From positions 1,116,001 to 1,180,000 of the forward strand of contig NC_091670.1 of NCBI RefSeq assembly GCF_042453785.1: a stretch of 64,000 nucleotides of DNA. Reading direction: 5' to 3'. Positions 32,664 to 43,525 of the stretch are shown here, in pieces. The notes under the pieces are model-generated. The model did not search any database. It worked only from the letters and a program-made list of their open reading frames with translations, and was not told the DNA's origin. Every line of letters starts with the position of its first letter. Position 1 is the stretch's first letter. This stretch comes from Malus domestica. Its lineage: Eukaryota; Streptophyta; Magnoliopsida; Rosales; Rosaceae. The position numbers were made by a program, and so were the translations under genes.

Positions 32664-34260
32664 ACAGTTAACTCATCCGACACTTCATCTTGAGCAGCTC
32701 CGATCTTGGCAGCTCCATCCTTGACTACTCCGTCTATGGCAGCTAAGAAATCAAACTTAAGCAGTTTCCTTATTTTTGGCAAACAACCCATACGTGGCAG
32801 CCCAAACCGTTGTCCATGCCACGCCACTTCCTCGGCCCATGCCGAGCCAATCCTTGGCTTTAATTAAGCCGAGCAGCACAAGTAATGGCCCCTGCCACAC
32901 CTCTTCCTTGGGCCATGCTAAACCGACTCCTGGCCCCTGTCAGTCGATGTACCGCACCACCCCGACGGCTGCCCCGTGGCAGCACCTCCCACGAAGAAGA
33001 CAAAGAAATCAATGGAAGACGGTTCTTTGCACGGGCAAGCAAAGAAGAGTGCTAGGGGAGGGGGAACAAATATCCTCTAGCTTTCTCTCTTTCTTGTAAG
33101 GATAAATAATTGCCCTTCAAAGTTGATTTAATCCCCTACTTAAGGTAGGATTAAATAGGCATTGGAGGCGATTTATTTCCATTTCCTAAAAGAATATAAT
33201 TCCAAGTCCTTGAGAAAATCTACATCAAAGTTGGAGATCTCTACACCTGCTGCCCTTTCCTGTGAGCAGCCCAGCAAGTATGGAGGCATTTGTGGAGCCC
33301 AAAATAATCACAAGGCGACACATGGATTTTTGGGAAGAAGAAGACAAAAATACTCTTGAGGCATACTAGGATTCTTACGGTCAAGCAGCAGACACTCATC
33401 ACTCAACCAAGTCAAAATTGCCCAAAATAGGTAACAATTCAAAGCCTATTTCATCCATCCTCATCAAATCATTTCTACAAGATAATTCCCAAAACATTCC
33501 TTTTAAATTATGTTAATTGGCTAATTAATAGATTTATTACCTAATTAATCTATTAATAGCCAATTAAACCACCAATTACTCCCAAAAAACACACATAAGG
33601 TCGGTCACCTTCTCTCCCAAGGGGGCCGGCCATGCCTTATAATTTCTACCTCATTTTCCCCTTTCATTAGCTAATCAATTAGGCAATTATTCTATTAATT
33701 GACTAATTAATTAGTTAATTATTCCATAACTCCCAATTTAACACAAATCAAGAACCTAGCCCACAAAGGGAGCTAGGTGGCCAGTCCTCTCTCATCCAAG
33801 GAGGTCGGCCACTCTCCTATTTAAACCACATCATCCTCCTCAAAGTCCACTTCCAACTCTCTTGTTAAAATTCTCACACTTTCTCTCTAAATTTTAACTT
33901 TAACATCAAAGATTCTCTAGCCAAAGCGCCCCCCCCCCCCCGGCGCCAATTCATCATGGGCGTATGAGGCTCTTGGCCTTGACCAAAGGTGTTAATTGTT
34001 TTGTAGGTGCAATTTTGTCCAAGATCAAGGAGGAGGAAATTTGCATCCACACAACCCCTTCAAACCGCACCAAAAAATCAAAACATCCATTCGAAACCTC
34101 AATTTTTGAAACCAATTTCAAGTTCGATTCAAGTTTTCAAACAATAATCAATACATCAAATCCGGAATTTCTCAACCCAAAAACTTCATTTGAAGACGAA
34201 AAACTGAAAAAATTCGAGATATATATTTGCAGAATCCAAATCAGAGAAACACAGGTATGA
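32664..34260. other. unclassified, possibly LTR-derived
   Basis: Locally GC-richer sequence with repeated GGCAGC, GCCATGCCGAGCC and GGCCGGCCA words, a 13-nt poly(C) at 33,929-33,941 followed by GGCGCC, and a palindromic TTAATTGG/CCAATTAA area at 33,500-33,730. It has the look of a solo or partial LTR, but I found no matching second copy or flanking duplication. Confidence 0.3.
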
Positions 34261-35238
34261 ACCTAGAAATTCTTATATTCTTGATGATTTCTTACTTTGA
34301 TTTACTACATATGTATATTTGCATGTTTGAGATTCTAAAAAATAAATTATGTTTCCAGTTCAGAGTATTCTGATTTGCATCCAGACGAAAACGAACAAAA
34401 AAAAAAGGGGGAAATAAAAGCAACATAGAAGAAATAGAGGTACATACTACAAAATTTATAATATTCTCGATGATTTTACAGTAATATGTAAGTTTGCATG
34501 ATTCGAATTCATTGAATGGGCAATGTTTCTGCAAAATGGTATTTTTTTACTTCACTTTGATAACGCTTGTTTTCTTATAACCTTTAAATAGTCTTTTCTT
34601 GACCTCATATGTTGGTTACTTTGCTTAAATAACTTAAAAATAATCAACATTCTATTACAATGGTTCCAGAAACAGTATAGTTTTTTTGTTTCTGTTTGAT
34701 TAACAGTATGGATCCATAATCAATATGGTGTTTTAGTTCATTTTCTTAAATAACATGCCCTAGTATGGATCCAGAATCAATATAGTGAAAAAGGACATTT
34801 TTGAAGCGTACCAAAAATACTCTAAGACGAAACTCTTGAAGGACGAAAGCTACTGCTTCAATTATATGTGCGCATCTCATCCAATCCCTCTTATTTGCAA
34901 CCTCCAGAACATACATCACATGGAACTTTATAACAAATTGTGGGGCATTTGACCAAATCAGCAAATATAATTGGGCAAAAGGAGTGATAGACTACTTGTT
35001 CAAGATGATTGACAAATCAAAGAAAAAGAAGAAAAATGGAGGATAATTAGCAATAACAAGCGGATGCACTGCTATTATTTTGGTAAAAAAATTAGAACTA
35101 TAGTTTTAAAAGCATGAATTCTATCTTATAAATTTCACAAGAAACTAATTCAAAGTTCTTATTTCATGCAGTATTGGATTTATCTTCACACCAATCTAGT
35201 GGAGACAATAAGTTGACGAGAAAACATGATTCCTGCAA
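34261..35238. other. intergenic, no feature seen
   Basis: AT-rich. Short open frames only; no domain recognised. Confidence 0.5.
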
Positions 35239-35466
35239 TTAGAAGATGGACATAACCAAGATATACAAAGCAATTCTTGACCTTTCGATTGCCTTGCGGA
35301 TTAGTGAGTTACTGGGTTCTGCCCCATAACGTACATCTTTGTGTCTACATACGACGACTCCGTTTCTACTCAGAGCCGCATATAGATGGCTCGCGAAACT
35401 CATGCGGGTGTCTTGGCCACTGAAACTGAGGTAGACATCGTACTCATTTGTATGCGTGGTGGCCAT
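35239..35466 (-). pseudogene. truncated TIR domain fragment of a TNL gene
   Basis: The ATG at 35,466 (MATTHTNEYDVYLSFSGQDTR) opens 75 residues. They cover the first half of a TIR domain, including the YDVFLSFRGxDTR strand (here LSFSGQDTR), SFASHLYAAL and a KAIERSRIAL helix. The similarity ends there, and the frame stops after YILVMSIF. The second half of the TIR (YASSxWCLxEL) and any NBS or LRR are missing. The charged loop after the first helix is altered (CRHKDVRYGAEP). It sits about 1.3 kb downstream of the complete TNL gene in the same orientation and is best read as a decayed tandem relative. Confidence 0.75.
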
Positions 35467-36787
35467 GGATCCCAACGGAAATCTCTGCTCTCTTCTCTCT
35501 CTTCTTTCTTATGGAAACTCAGACCGATCAAATCCAGATCTGAGAGTCTTCTAGCATAGGAATGGATAATGAAATGTCAACGGCTATACAATCGTCCGAT
35601 GCGCAGCAGCAAATCTCCATTAGTTTGACTTGAACTACATATAAGTATTGTTTTTTTTTTGTTAGATACATATTAATATTGTTCAAAGCTACATATTAAT
35701 AAAAAAAAATTGTTCATTAAAAATTAGTAAAAAGACTATTTAGTTTTTTATCTCAATAAAAAAATTAAAGACAGTAACGTAATTTTACAAAATAAAATTT
35801 TACTTTTTTGTTTAAACATCACTTACAAGTACTTTTAACATTTTTAATTTTTAAAAATTGAAAGAAAAAAAAAATTAAACTCTCCTCGCTCTCGTTCTCT
35901 GTCTCTCCTCCAATTTTAAAAACAAAAATAAAAACATTTCACACACATTTTATGTATTGGCATACTAGTATTTATTTACAATTCACGTTTTTCACAAACA
36001 AACTTACCACATTGATCTCACAAAAATAATTTGGACAGGATTATATAAAATCATAAAAGCAAATTTGTTGAAGATCTACTTTTGGCGTTTTAATTACACT
36101 TAGTTAAAACCGCATGTTTAAACTATTTTGCTATATACAACACTAAGGGGTTGTATTCAATATGGAACGGTATACCATATGTTAATATATAATTGGGTTT
36201 TTTTTTCCTTCGAATTGTATAAAAATATGTATTGTACCGTTCCACGTTCCAAGCAATTTCTCCATAATCAGGATTTTGAGCAATTTTAATTCTTTTTACA
36301 AATCCAAGGGAATTTAATTAAAATTTAAGTGATTTTCTAAAAATATAAGTGTATTCAATTATGATTTTAAAAGAGTTTAACACATTTCAGCATTTCAATT
36401 AGAAATTTAGTTTAAAATTTGAGGAATTCGAGTGAATTTGAGAGGTTTTGTAATGTATTTTAAATATTCTCAAATCTCACATCTCTCCCTAATTATTTGT
36501 GAGAATTCACTCAAAAGTTTCGTAATGTATTTTAAATATTCTCACGTCTCTCCCTAATAATTTGTGGAAATTCATTCAAAAGTTTACATGTGAATATCTA
36601 GAAGTCAAATAAACTCCATCAAAATCCATCAAAATCCATTAAAATCCCTCGAAATCTTAATCGTAAACAACCCATGAATAAGAGGAGGCTTGAGAGAGAT
36701 TTATGCGACCAAACCAATGCTGAATGTCTACTTACTTGATGCTGCGTGGTTAGGCTTAGTCGACCTCACTCCATCTTCATTGCTTTG
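35467..36787. other. intergenic between TIR fragment and TNL, with MITE-like sequence
   Basis: GGGGTTGTATTCAATATGG at 36,148 and AAACAACCC ending at 36,672 could be ends of a decayed MITE, but no duplication was found. A two-copy repeat of about 70 bases (TTTTGTAATGTATTTTAAAT...) occupies 36,448-36,588. Confidence 0.35.
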
Positions 36788-37388
36788 CTACTTGAAATGA
36801 GGGATTCCAAACATATTGGCGAAGCCGGCCAATGTACCCTTCAATCTACCACTTCCACTAGGTCCTTCTCCGTCACCATCGCTACTGGATTGGGTCGCTA
36901 TTTCATCCAACTCTTCCACAGCGCTCTCGTACACAACGTCCAACTCTTCCACATCACTCTCGTACACCAAACGAGTGCCGCAACTCTTCACCAAGCAGGG
37001 GCCTGAGCTTTTGAAATTAAATTTTAACTGATTGCAACTGTTTTGCCACTCTGTACCAAAGCTTATACCACGAGACACATAGAGTAGCCAGATATGATCT
37101 GACACGGGCTGGACATCCGAAGATAGTAGAGGCGCAGGGTACTCTTCCTTTCCATTGACTTCCAAAACACCAGAGAGCTCCCATCCGCTCCCACAAACTT
37201 TAAATACAGCGCACAGAGCATATCCCATCCACTTGTTATCACGCCATTGCGGAGTTAGGTCGACGGTTACTTCTGGTCCCATCCTTTGATGAGTGAACCA
37301 CCCAGGAATTTCCTTTCCAGGCATGACAATTTCATATCTATCTCCTGCATAAGGGACTCCCTGTACAGGTGAAACAGTGATGTCAAGC

Positions 37389-37435
<47 letters not shown>

Positions 37436-40400
37436 ACCTTAAGATATCTTTGGAGCATTGTAAATGTTATATGATTGTAGCTTTCTTTCTCAAGCATTCC
37501 AAAGCAATTGATGAAATTGAAGCATGATGAATTCAATCTGTCCAAATTTGATGGACATTCCAGCATTTTCAGTTTAGTACAACCATCTGCAGTTACTTGT
37601 AAATCCACATCTGACGAAAGAACTGGAAGGTGTTGAAGCCTCCAGCAACGACTCAAGTATAAATTCTCTAGCTTAGTGAGTTGGCTAATGCTTGTAGGAA
37701 GATTAACAAAATCGTTTCCACTTAAGTTCAATGATACCAAAGACGATAAGCAGCCAATATCACTGGGGATGTCTCCTTTACCAAGACTGTGACCACTTAA
37801 GTCTAATTCCATTAAAGAACAAAGGCCTGATAGAGGAGGCAAGAACAAACTGATGGAATGATGAAGGCTCCCTGTTGGCATTAATCTAAAAGGGAGCAAC
37901 ATATGCCATGGTTGTTGTGATGGCCCTTCCATTCCACGAAAAATCAATGCTTTAAGGTTTTTCAGAAGGGCAATGGAAGATGGGAATTCTTTTATAGCAG
38001 TTCCACTTAAATTAATCTTCTCCACAAACTCTAATTTCCCGAGGGTTTCTGGCAATTTGGCAAGATTTGAGCATCCAGAAACATCAAGACTTTTAATAGC
38101 CGTCAAATTTCCAATGGTACGAGGAAGACATTTCAGATTTTTGCAATCTCTCAAGTCCAACAAAGAAAGGCTGGTTAGATGTTCAATTGATGAAGGTATA
38201 CATTCAATACCGGTCCCATCTAAAGAAAGCTTCCATAAATGCTCCATAGGTTCCACAAAATTCGGTATCTTTTTAACGCTTGAGCAGCCAGAAAGAACTA
38301 GAACTTCAAGGTGCTCCATTTCAATCTCATCCGGAAGAAGCTCGAGACTTTTGCAGTCTTTAAGAGTCAAGAAAGTGAGCTTTTTGAGAGTTCTTATGGA
38401 AAAGTGAATCTCAACTAGACTTTCGCATCCTTCAAGATCTAATCTCTCAAGATTCTGAATCCCTTCAAAATCAGGGGTTCCAGTCAAACTTTTGGAATGA
38501 CTAACTTTAATGATTTTCAACTTGTCAAATTTCTGCAATGTTTACAAGAAATGAAGAATAATTAGATCCAGAAAACTCAAATCAGGTAATGAAGTATATT
38601 CTACATCAAGCAAGGTAATAATATTATAGATGTAGCCATATACCTTTTCTCCATTCCAGAGCTGTTTAATTCTACTATGACACATAATAAGTTCAACAAG
38701 CTCTGCCGGGTGGAATCCTAATGGGAGATATTGTAGAGGATAACCTCTCCATTCAAGAAATCTCAAGGAATTAGGGAGACGGTTTAGGCCTTCAGGAAGG
38801 CGCACGTTATGGACTTTGAGCAATCTAAGATTAACCATCTGAGAAAAAACTTCAGGAGGGCATTCGACCTCTTCTGAGGTAAGCAAGTCTAGGACAATAC
38901 CTTCAACCGTCGATGTCCCCTGATAACCAAGAATAAATAAAAAAACAAGTGAATTGCAGTATAGTCTGCACATTATAAGTAAAGGAAGATAAGTAAAACT
39001 AATAGGTTTTTTTTTTTTGTGCTTTTAATTGTTGGATTAATTTATATTTGATGTATTAGGTAAGCTCTTACCGTATTTTCCTTCAAAACACGAAAGATGT
39101 CCTTAGAAAGCCATAATCTGCTCCGTTCACCAGGTTCTTTAGATTGTTGACCAACAATTGCTTGACCCATTTTTTGTAACAAATCATGCATCAACACCAT
39201 GTTATCTGAAATTGTTATCAGAGACTTCTTCACAAGGACATCTATGCCAATACCTGGATTAAAACCACAACCATCTAGTATTTCAACTACTCGATCTTTG
39301 TACTCTCCTTTAAAGAAACATGCGATGTCAAGGAAAATATCTTTCTCTTGTGGATCTAAACCCTCGTAACTTATTATAAGTGTCTTCATAATTTTTTCAT
39401 TAAATATTAAATCATCCCCTAGTTTACTTAATTGACCTCTCCATGCATCTAGACCTCTTCCATTCAAAAATAACCCCAAGACTTCAAGAGCTAATGGAAG
39501 GCCTTTGGCATAACTCACAAAACTTATAGACAGATCCATATGACTTTTAGGCGGATTGTCCCTTTTAAGGGCTCTCAAGCTAAACAGTTTAAGAGCGCCA
39601 ACATCACTCAACAACGGCACCTCAAATCTTCTTTCTACACCATGTGAAATTAGAACCTGTTTATCCTTAGTCGTAATAATGACTCTACTCCCTTGACCAA
39701 ACCAAGCTGGGTTTCCACATAGCTTTTCTAACTGAATACTATCGTCCACGTCATCAAGAATGATGAGAACCTTTTTGTCACGTACGAAGTATCTCATTTT
39801 GGCGGCTTCACTGGGACTCCAGTCTTGTATATTTCTATTCATAAGGCTATTGGAGAGCTTCCTCTGTATACCGTCCAGACCGTGTGCCTTAAAATCCTCG
39901 CTAACTCTGTCATGAAAGCTTTTGACTTGAAATTTATGAAGAATCCTCTGATAAAATGCTTTGGCAATGGTTGTCTTACCTATCCCACTCATCCCCCATA
40001 TTCCTATAGAGAGAACATCATTTGACTCTTGTTCTAAAAGCACATCAAGTTGCTCCAGTTTCGACTCCATTTCAACCAGGTTTTCTGCAGGCTCCAATGA
40101 TATAGGACCTACTTCAGTTCGTACCTTTTCAACGATTTCCTTGATGAGCTCTGGTTCTTTCCTACAAGAAAAATATACAATGTTCAAGATATGACCTAAT
40201 ACACATAGAAATAAAAAAGTTAGAGACTATTTTTGTTTTCGTCCACCTGAAGTCCTAGTATCAAGTGGTCTCTGTGTCCATTTAATAAGAGGGTAGTTTG
40301 GTATTGGACCAAATTAGGGACGGTTTCGGAATAGGGGAGGATTAAAAAGCGCAGCAGTGTTGGATTTAAAAGACATGAATTCTTAACCGGAGCAATTTTT

Positions 40401-41404
40401 TCCCCTTAGATTCTCAAATGGACCAAATATATGGTAAAAACAAAAGGTCCTCTAGGATGGAACCGTAAGAATAAAGTTAAACAAAGTCTACAAGGCCTAA
40501 ATGCTTCCTCATTAATTAGTTGTGCTGTCATGGGATTAAGTAGTTATCAAGCACCTTCGTTACTGTCGTCGTACCCAGTGCACAAGGCTCCCGCTTTACG
40601 CAGGGTCTGGGAGAGGTGAATGTCGGCTAGCCTTACCCCCATTTATGGAGAGGCTGCTCCCAATGTGTGGGGGATGCAACACGAGGACTTCCCAGGAGGT
40701 CACCCATCCTAGTACTACTCTCGCCCAAACTCGCTTAACCTTCGTTACTGTGCAAAAAGTAAATTATATGAATTCTTCGATTTTCCTAAAACTTATCAGA
40801 TATTCTTCATGCATCAGGATTTGGCAGAATTGTATTGAACTCTAGCAAAACTCAACCGAATTATAGAAACATTGCAAGAATTGAGTGAAAAAAGAAGGAA
40901 TACTAACTTGTTATTTGAAATAGGCCCTTTGATTTTTGCCACTATTTTTAAGGCAGCTTTCCATCCATCCACCATCTCTTTGTCATCCTTATACTCTTGT
41001 TCGAGTTTAGTGAAGCCATTCCCAAAAATCCCAGACCGATCTCCAACATCGGAGGGTTCCACTGAGTAGAAAACTGGTATAGCTGCCCGTCTCTCTTCCA
41101 TGCATTCAAGAATCTTTACGAGTTCGTTCAGGCACCATTTTGAAGAAGCGTAATCTGGAGAGATGACAACGATGGCAAGCCTCGACCTTGCAATTTCCGG
41201 GAAGAGATCAGAAATTGGGCTTCCTATTTGAAGTTCGTCATCATCCAAGAAAGTTCTTGTAATTCCTTGTTCTTTCAATTTATCATGTAGATGGGCGGTA
41301 AAACCTAAGCGCGTGTCTGCACCCCTAAAACTCAAAAAGACATCATATTTCCATTCAAGAGCTGAAGGAAGAGATGAAGTGGCTCGTTGGGTGCTCGATG
41401 CCAT
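36788..41404 (-). CDS. TIR-NBS-LRR (TNL) immune receptor, five exons
   Basis: Exons at 41,404-40,908, 40,161-39,072, 38,919-38,644, 38,532-37,438 and 37,360-36,788 join in frame, all with GT-AG introns, to a 1,176-residue protein. Exon 1 is the TIR domain (YDVFLSFRGADTR, then SRLAIVVISPDYASSKWCLN). Exon 2 is the NB-ARC: P-loop GMSGIGKTT at residues 222-230, LIILDDVDD, GSRVIITTKD, GLPLALEVLG and MHDL at 490. Exon 3 holds the first leucine-rich repeats. Exon 4 holds about ten more (LxxLxxLxLxxCxxL), and exon 5 the C-terminal jelly-roll/Ig-like domain (MPGKEIPGWFTHQRMG) and an acidic tail. TNLs sense pathogen effectors and signal through TIR NADase activity. All core motifs are present with no stops, so it may be functional. 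One exon per domain is the usual TNL layout. Confidence 0.92.
37392..37434 (+). repeat. (GA)21 microsatellite filling TNL intron 4
   Basis: Forty-three bases of GA lie within the 77-base fourth intron (37,437-37,361), two bases from the donor on the minus strand. They make up more than half of the intron as a CT tract. Confidence 0.95.
40566..40738 (-). mobile_element. SINE with 5S rRNA-derived head, in TNL intron 1
   Basis: On the minus strand the element starts TTAAGCGAGTTTGGGCGAG and follows plant 5S rRNA for about 67 nt to GTCCTCGTGTTGCATCCC, including the A-box and box C (GGATGGGTGACC) of the 5S internal promoter. Then comes a SINE body found in many plant tRNA-type SINEs (GGGTAAGGCTAGCC, CCCAGACCCTGCGTAAAGCG, GGAGCCTTGTGCACTGGGTA) and a short GACGAC tail. 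A perfect 12-bp duplication CCTTCGTTACTG flanks it at 40,554-40,565 and 40,739-40,750. The 5S part starts near 5S position 48, so the copy may be 5'-truncated. Confidence 0.85.
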
Positions 41405-41889
41405 TGAAACAAGCTAACTGGATACGGTGGCATAGCAGCAATTAATATGGTATTAGTTTTTCAAGCAATCATCATAAAATTATTTGCAAAAACATGAATA
41501 TATAAATTGACTTGTGACCAGAAAAACAATTCAGCATTCATAAAATTATATTAGGCAATAACATGAATCAGAAAGATGAGCAATAACCTGGGTGTATGTA
41601 GAAAACGAAGTCACAGATCAAGTCAGAGGGGTCATGAGAGGAGCTGAAGATCCGTCAGAAAAAAGGAAACACTGTCTCTGTGTACTTGCTACAAGTCTCT
41701 CTGTATGTCGTCGTCAACGAAACTTCACCGCGTAAGCTTGATGGACGTGATTCAACTGCTTCTTCTATCCGACGGTCAAACCGCGTAAGCTCTATTTTCC
41801 CTCTTTTTTATTTTTATTTTTTATTTTATTCGTTTGGTGAACTGTAAGCTCCATTATTTTATTTTTGCGTGGCTCCATTATTATTTTTT

Positions 41890-42335
41890 GGCCAAATTGG
41901 ATTGTTCATCCCGTAGCCATAAGACACTTGCATGATGACATCCGTGGTGAAAAAATTAGGAATTAAACCTATGTGGTCTAGAATGTTAGCAAATTTAGTC
42001 CAAAAGTAAGATTTCTGTTAAAGGACTGTTAAAAGTTGGGGTAAAACTGTATTTTCAGTTCCAATTGACATTTAAAATAAATAATTTTTTTATAACAATT
42101 AACAAAAAAAATAATGCTTAATTTTTTAAATAAAAAAAAATACAGTTTCTAAAACTGTATTGGAACTGAAAATACAGTTTTACCCATACTTTTAACAGTC
42201 ATTTAACAGAAATCTTACTTTTGGACTAAATTTGCTAACATTCTTAACCACAGGGGTTTAATTCCTAGTTTTTTCACCACAGAGATCATCATGCAAGTTT
42301 CCTATGACCACAGGAATGAACAATCCAATTTGGCC
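41890..42335. mobile_element. Mutator-type MITE, 446 bp, long TIRs
   Basis: Inverted arms of about 180 bases (GGCCAAATTGGATTGTTCAT ... complementary CAATTTGGCC) enclose an A/T-rich loop of about 80 bases. A perfect 9-bp duplication TTATTTTTT lies at 41,881-41,889 and 42,336-42,344. Nine-base duplications and long inverted repeats are typical of Mutator-like elements. It lies about 490 bp upstream of the TNL start codon and may affect its promoter. Confidence 0.9.
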
Positions 42336-42344
42336 TTATTTTTT

Positions 42345-43525
42345 ATACTAATGCAGAGCACACCATAGTTGAATGTTTCTAACAAACACAAAATTTAATT
42401 GCAAGCACTTCTTTTTCTTCCAGAAACACAAAATTTAATTTTCTTTAAGTTGACCCAGTGCGTTCACTTAGACAACAGTGTTGTTTGAATAAAAATAACT
42501 CTTAACAAAAACTTTTTTATGGCAAACCAGAAATACACCTGAAGCTTCTTGAACTACATTATGTGGAATCAACACACTTAAATTTATTTAGAGTGTTATA
42601 AACTCCTTTAAAATATTGATTGTTCAAACCGATCATTTTGAAGCGCTAACTTATTAGTAAGCAAATACGTTTCTAGCTACACGTTTGAGCACATTTTGCA
42701 AGATTCATGATTATCCAAACCGATCATTTTGAAGGCCACCATTGAATAAGGATTATTCGTGTAAAATCTCACTCAAATTGAGCATTGCTTAGCTATCTAG
42801 CTAATGGCAACACTATAAGCAAACGAACATGGTAAATAATAAAGAAAATCAAAGGGCTCAATCATTCCAATTTAGGTAATTTTTTGCAAGAATGATTTTG
42901 TATTGATTTTTATTTTTTTTCTTCAGAAAACTATTAATCATCAAAGTCCCAAGGGAGGGCGAACAAGAAACCAAATCAGCAGGCCAAACAAAGGACCGTG
43001 GGCACTGCCGTTACACACTTCTAACAGAACGCAAAGAACCTTCCGACGTATGCCTCAGCCTTCACCCGGCAACGATTTCTGGCGAGCAACCGGGCAAGAA
43101 GAGAGATGCTACATCTCCAGAGACAATGCTACTTGTAAAGAGGAGAGGACTAACCCACAAGTTATGACAAACCTACCAATATTAAATTTCAACATCTCGA
43201 GTCCATGTGGTTGGTACGACAATTTGATCCATACATACATACATACATACATACATACAACAAAGACACACAAGAAAGAAAAATTTGGCCAACCGTTAAA
43301 AACAAACCGAGATCAAAGAAATCAAACAATAAGGTACATCAATACATTAAATTATATGCAATGCCTGCTGACATCTCGGAAATATACCAACTAAACAGCA
43401 TAGACAAACCAAAACTGAAAAAGTTCCTACCAATATTTATTTAGCAACAGGTAATCTCATGATCTCATGTGTAAGTGAGGAACAAGGTCCAGAGCCAGAC
43501 TGACCGATACGCTGATGGGCACAAC
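42345..43525. other. intergenic and probable 3' UTR of the TOM1-like gene
   Basis: No convincing ORF. The stretch 42,940-43,170 is less AT-rich and lies just downstream of the minus-strand stop at 43,526, so it may be 3' UTR. A (CATA)7 microsatellite is at 43,230-43,258. Confidence 0.45.

Noticed and set aside
32776-33099. Plus-strand open frame with Pro/Arg-rich sequence
   Set aside because: Low-complexity translation of a repeated GC-rich block, no homology recognised.
36148-36672. MITE with GGGGTTGT ends
   Set aside because: Ends match over only a few bases and no target duplication was found; kept only as a note in the intergenic entry.
40672-40738. A functional 5S rRNA gene
   Set aside because: The first ~47 nt of 5S are missing, it is joined to a SINE body and flanked by a 12-bp duplication.
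42903-43394. Plus-strand open frame of 163 codons
   Set aside because: No domain, contains a CATA microsatellite run translated as HTYIHTYIHT, and overlaps the probable 3' UTR of the minus-strand TOM1-like gene.
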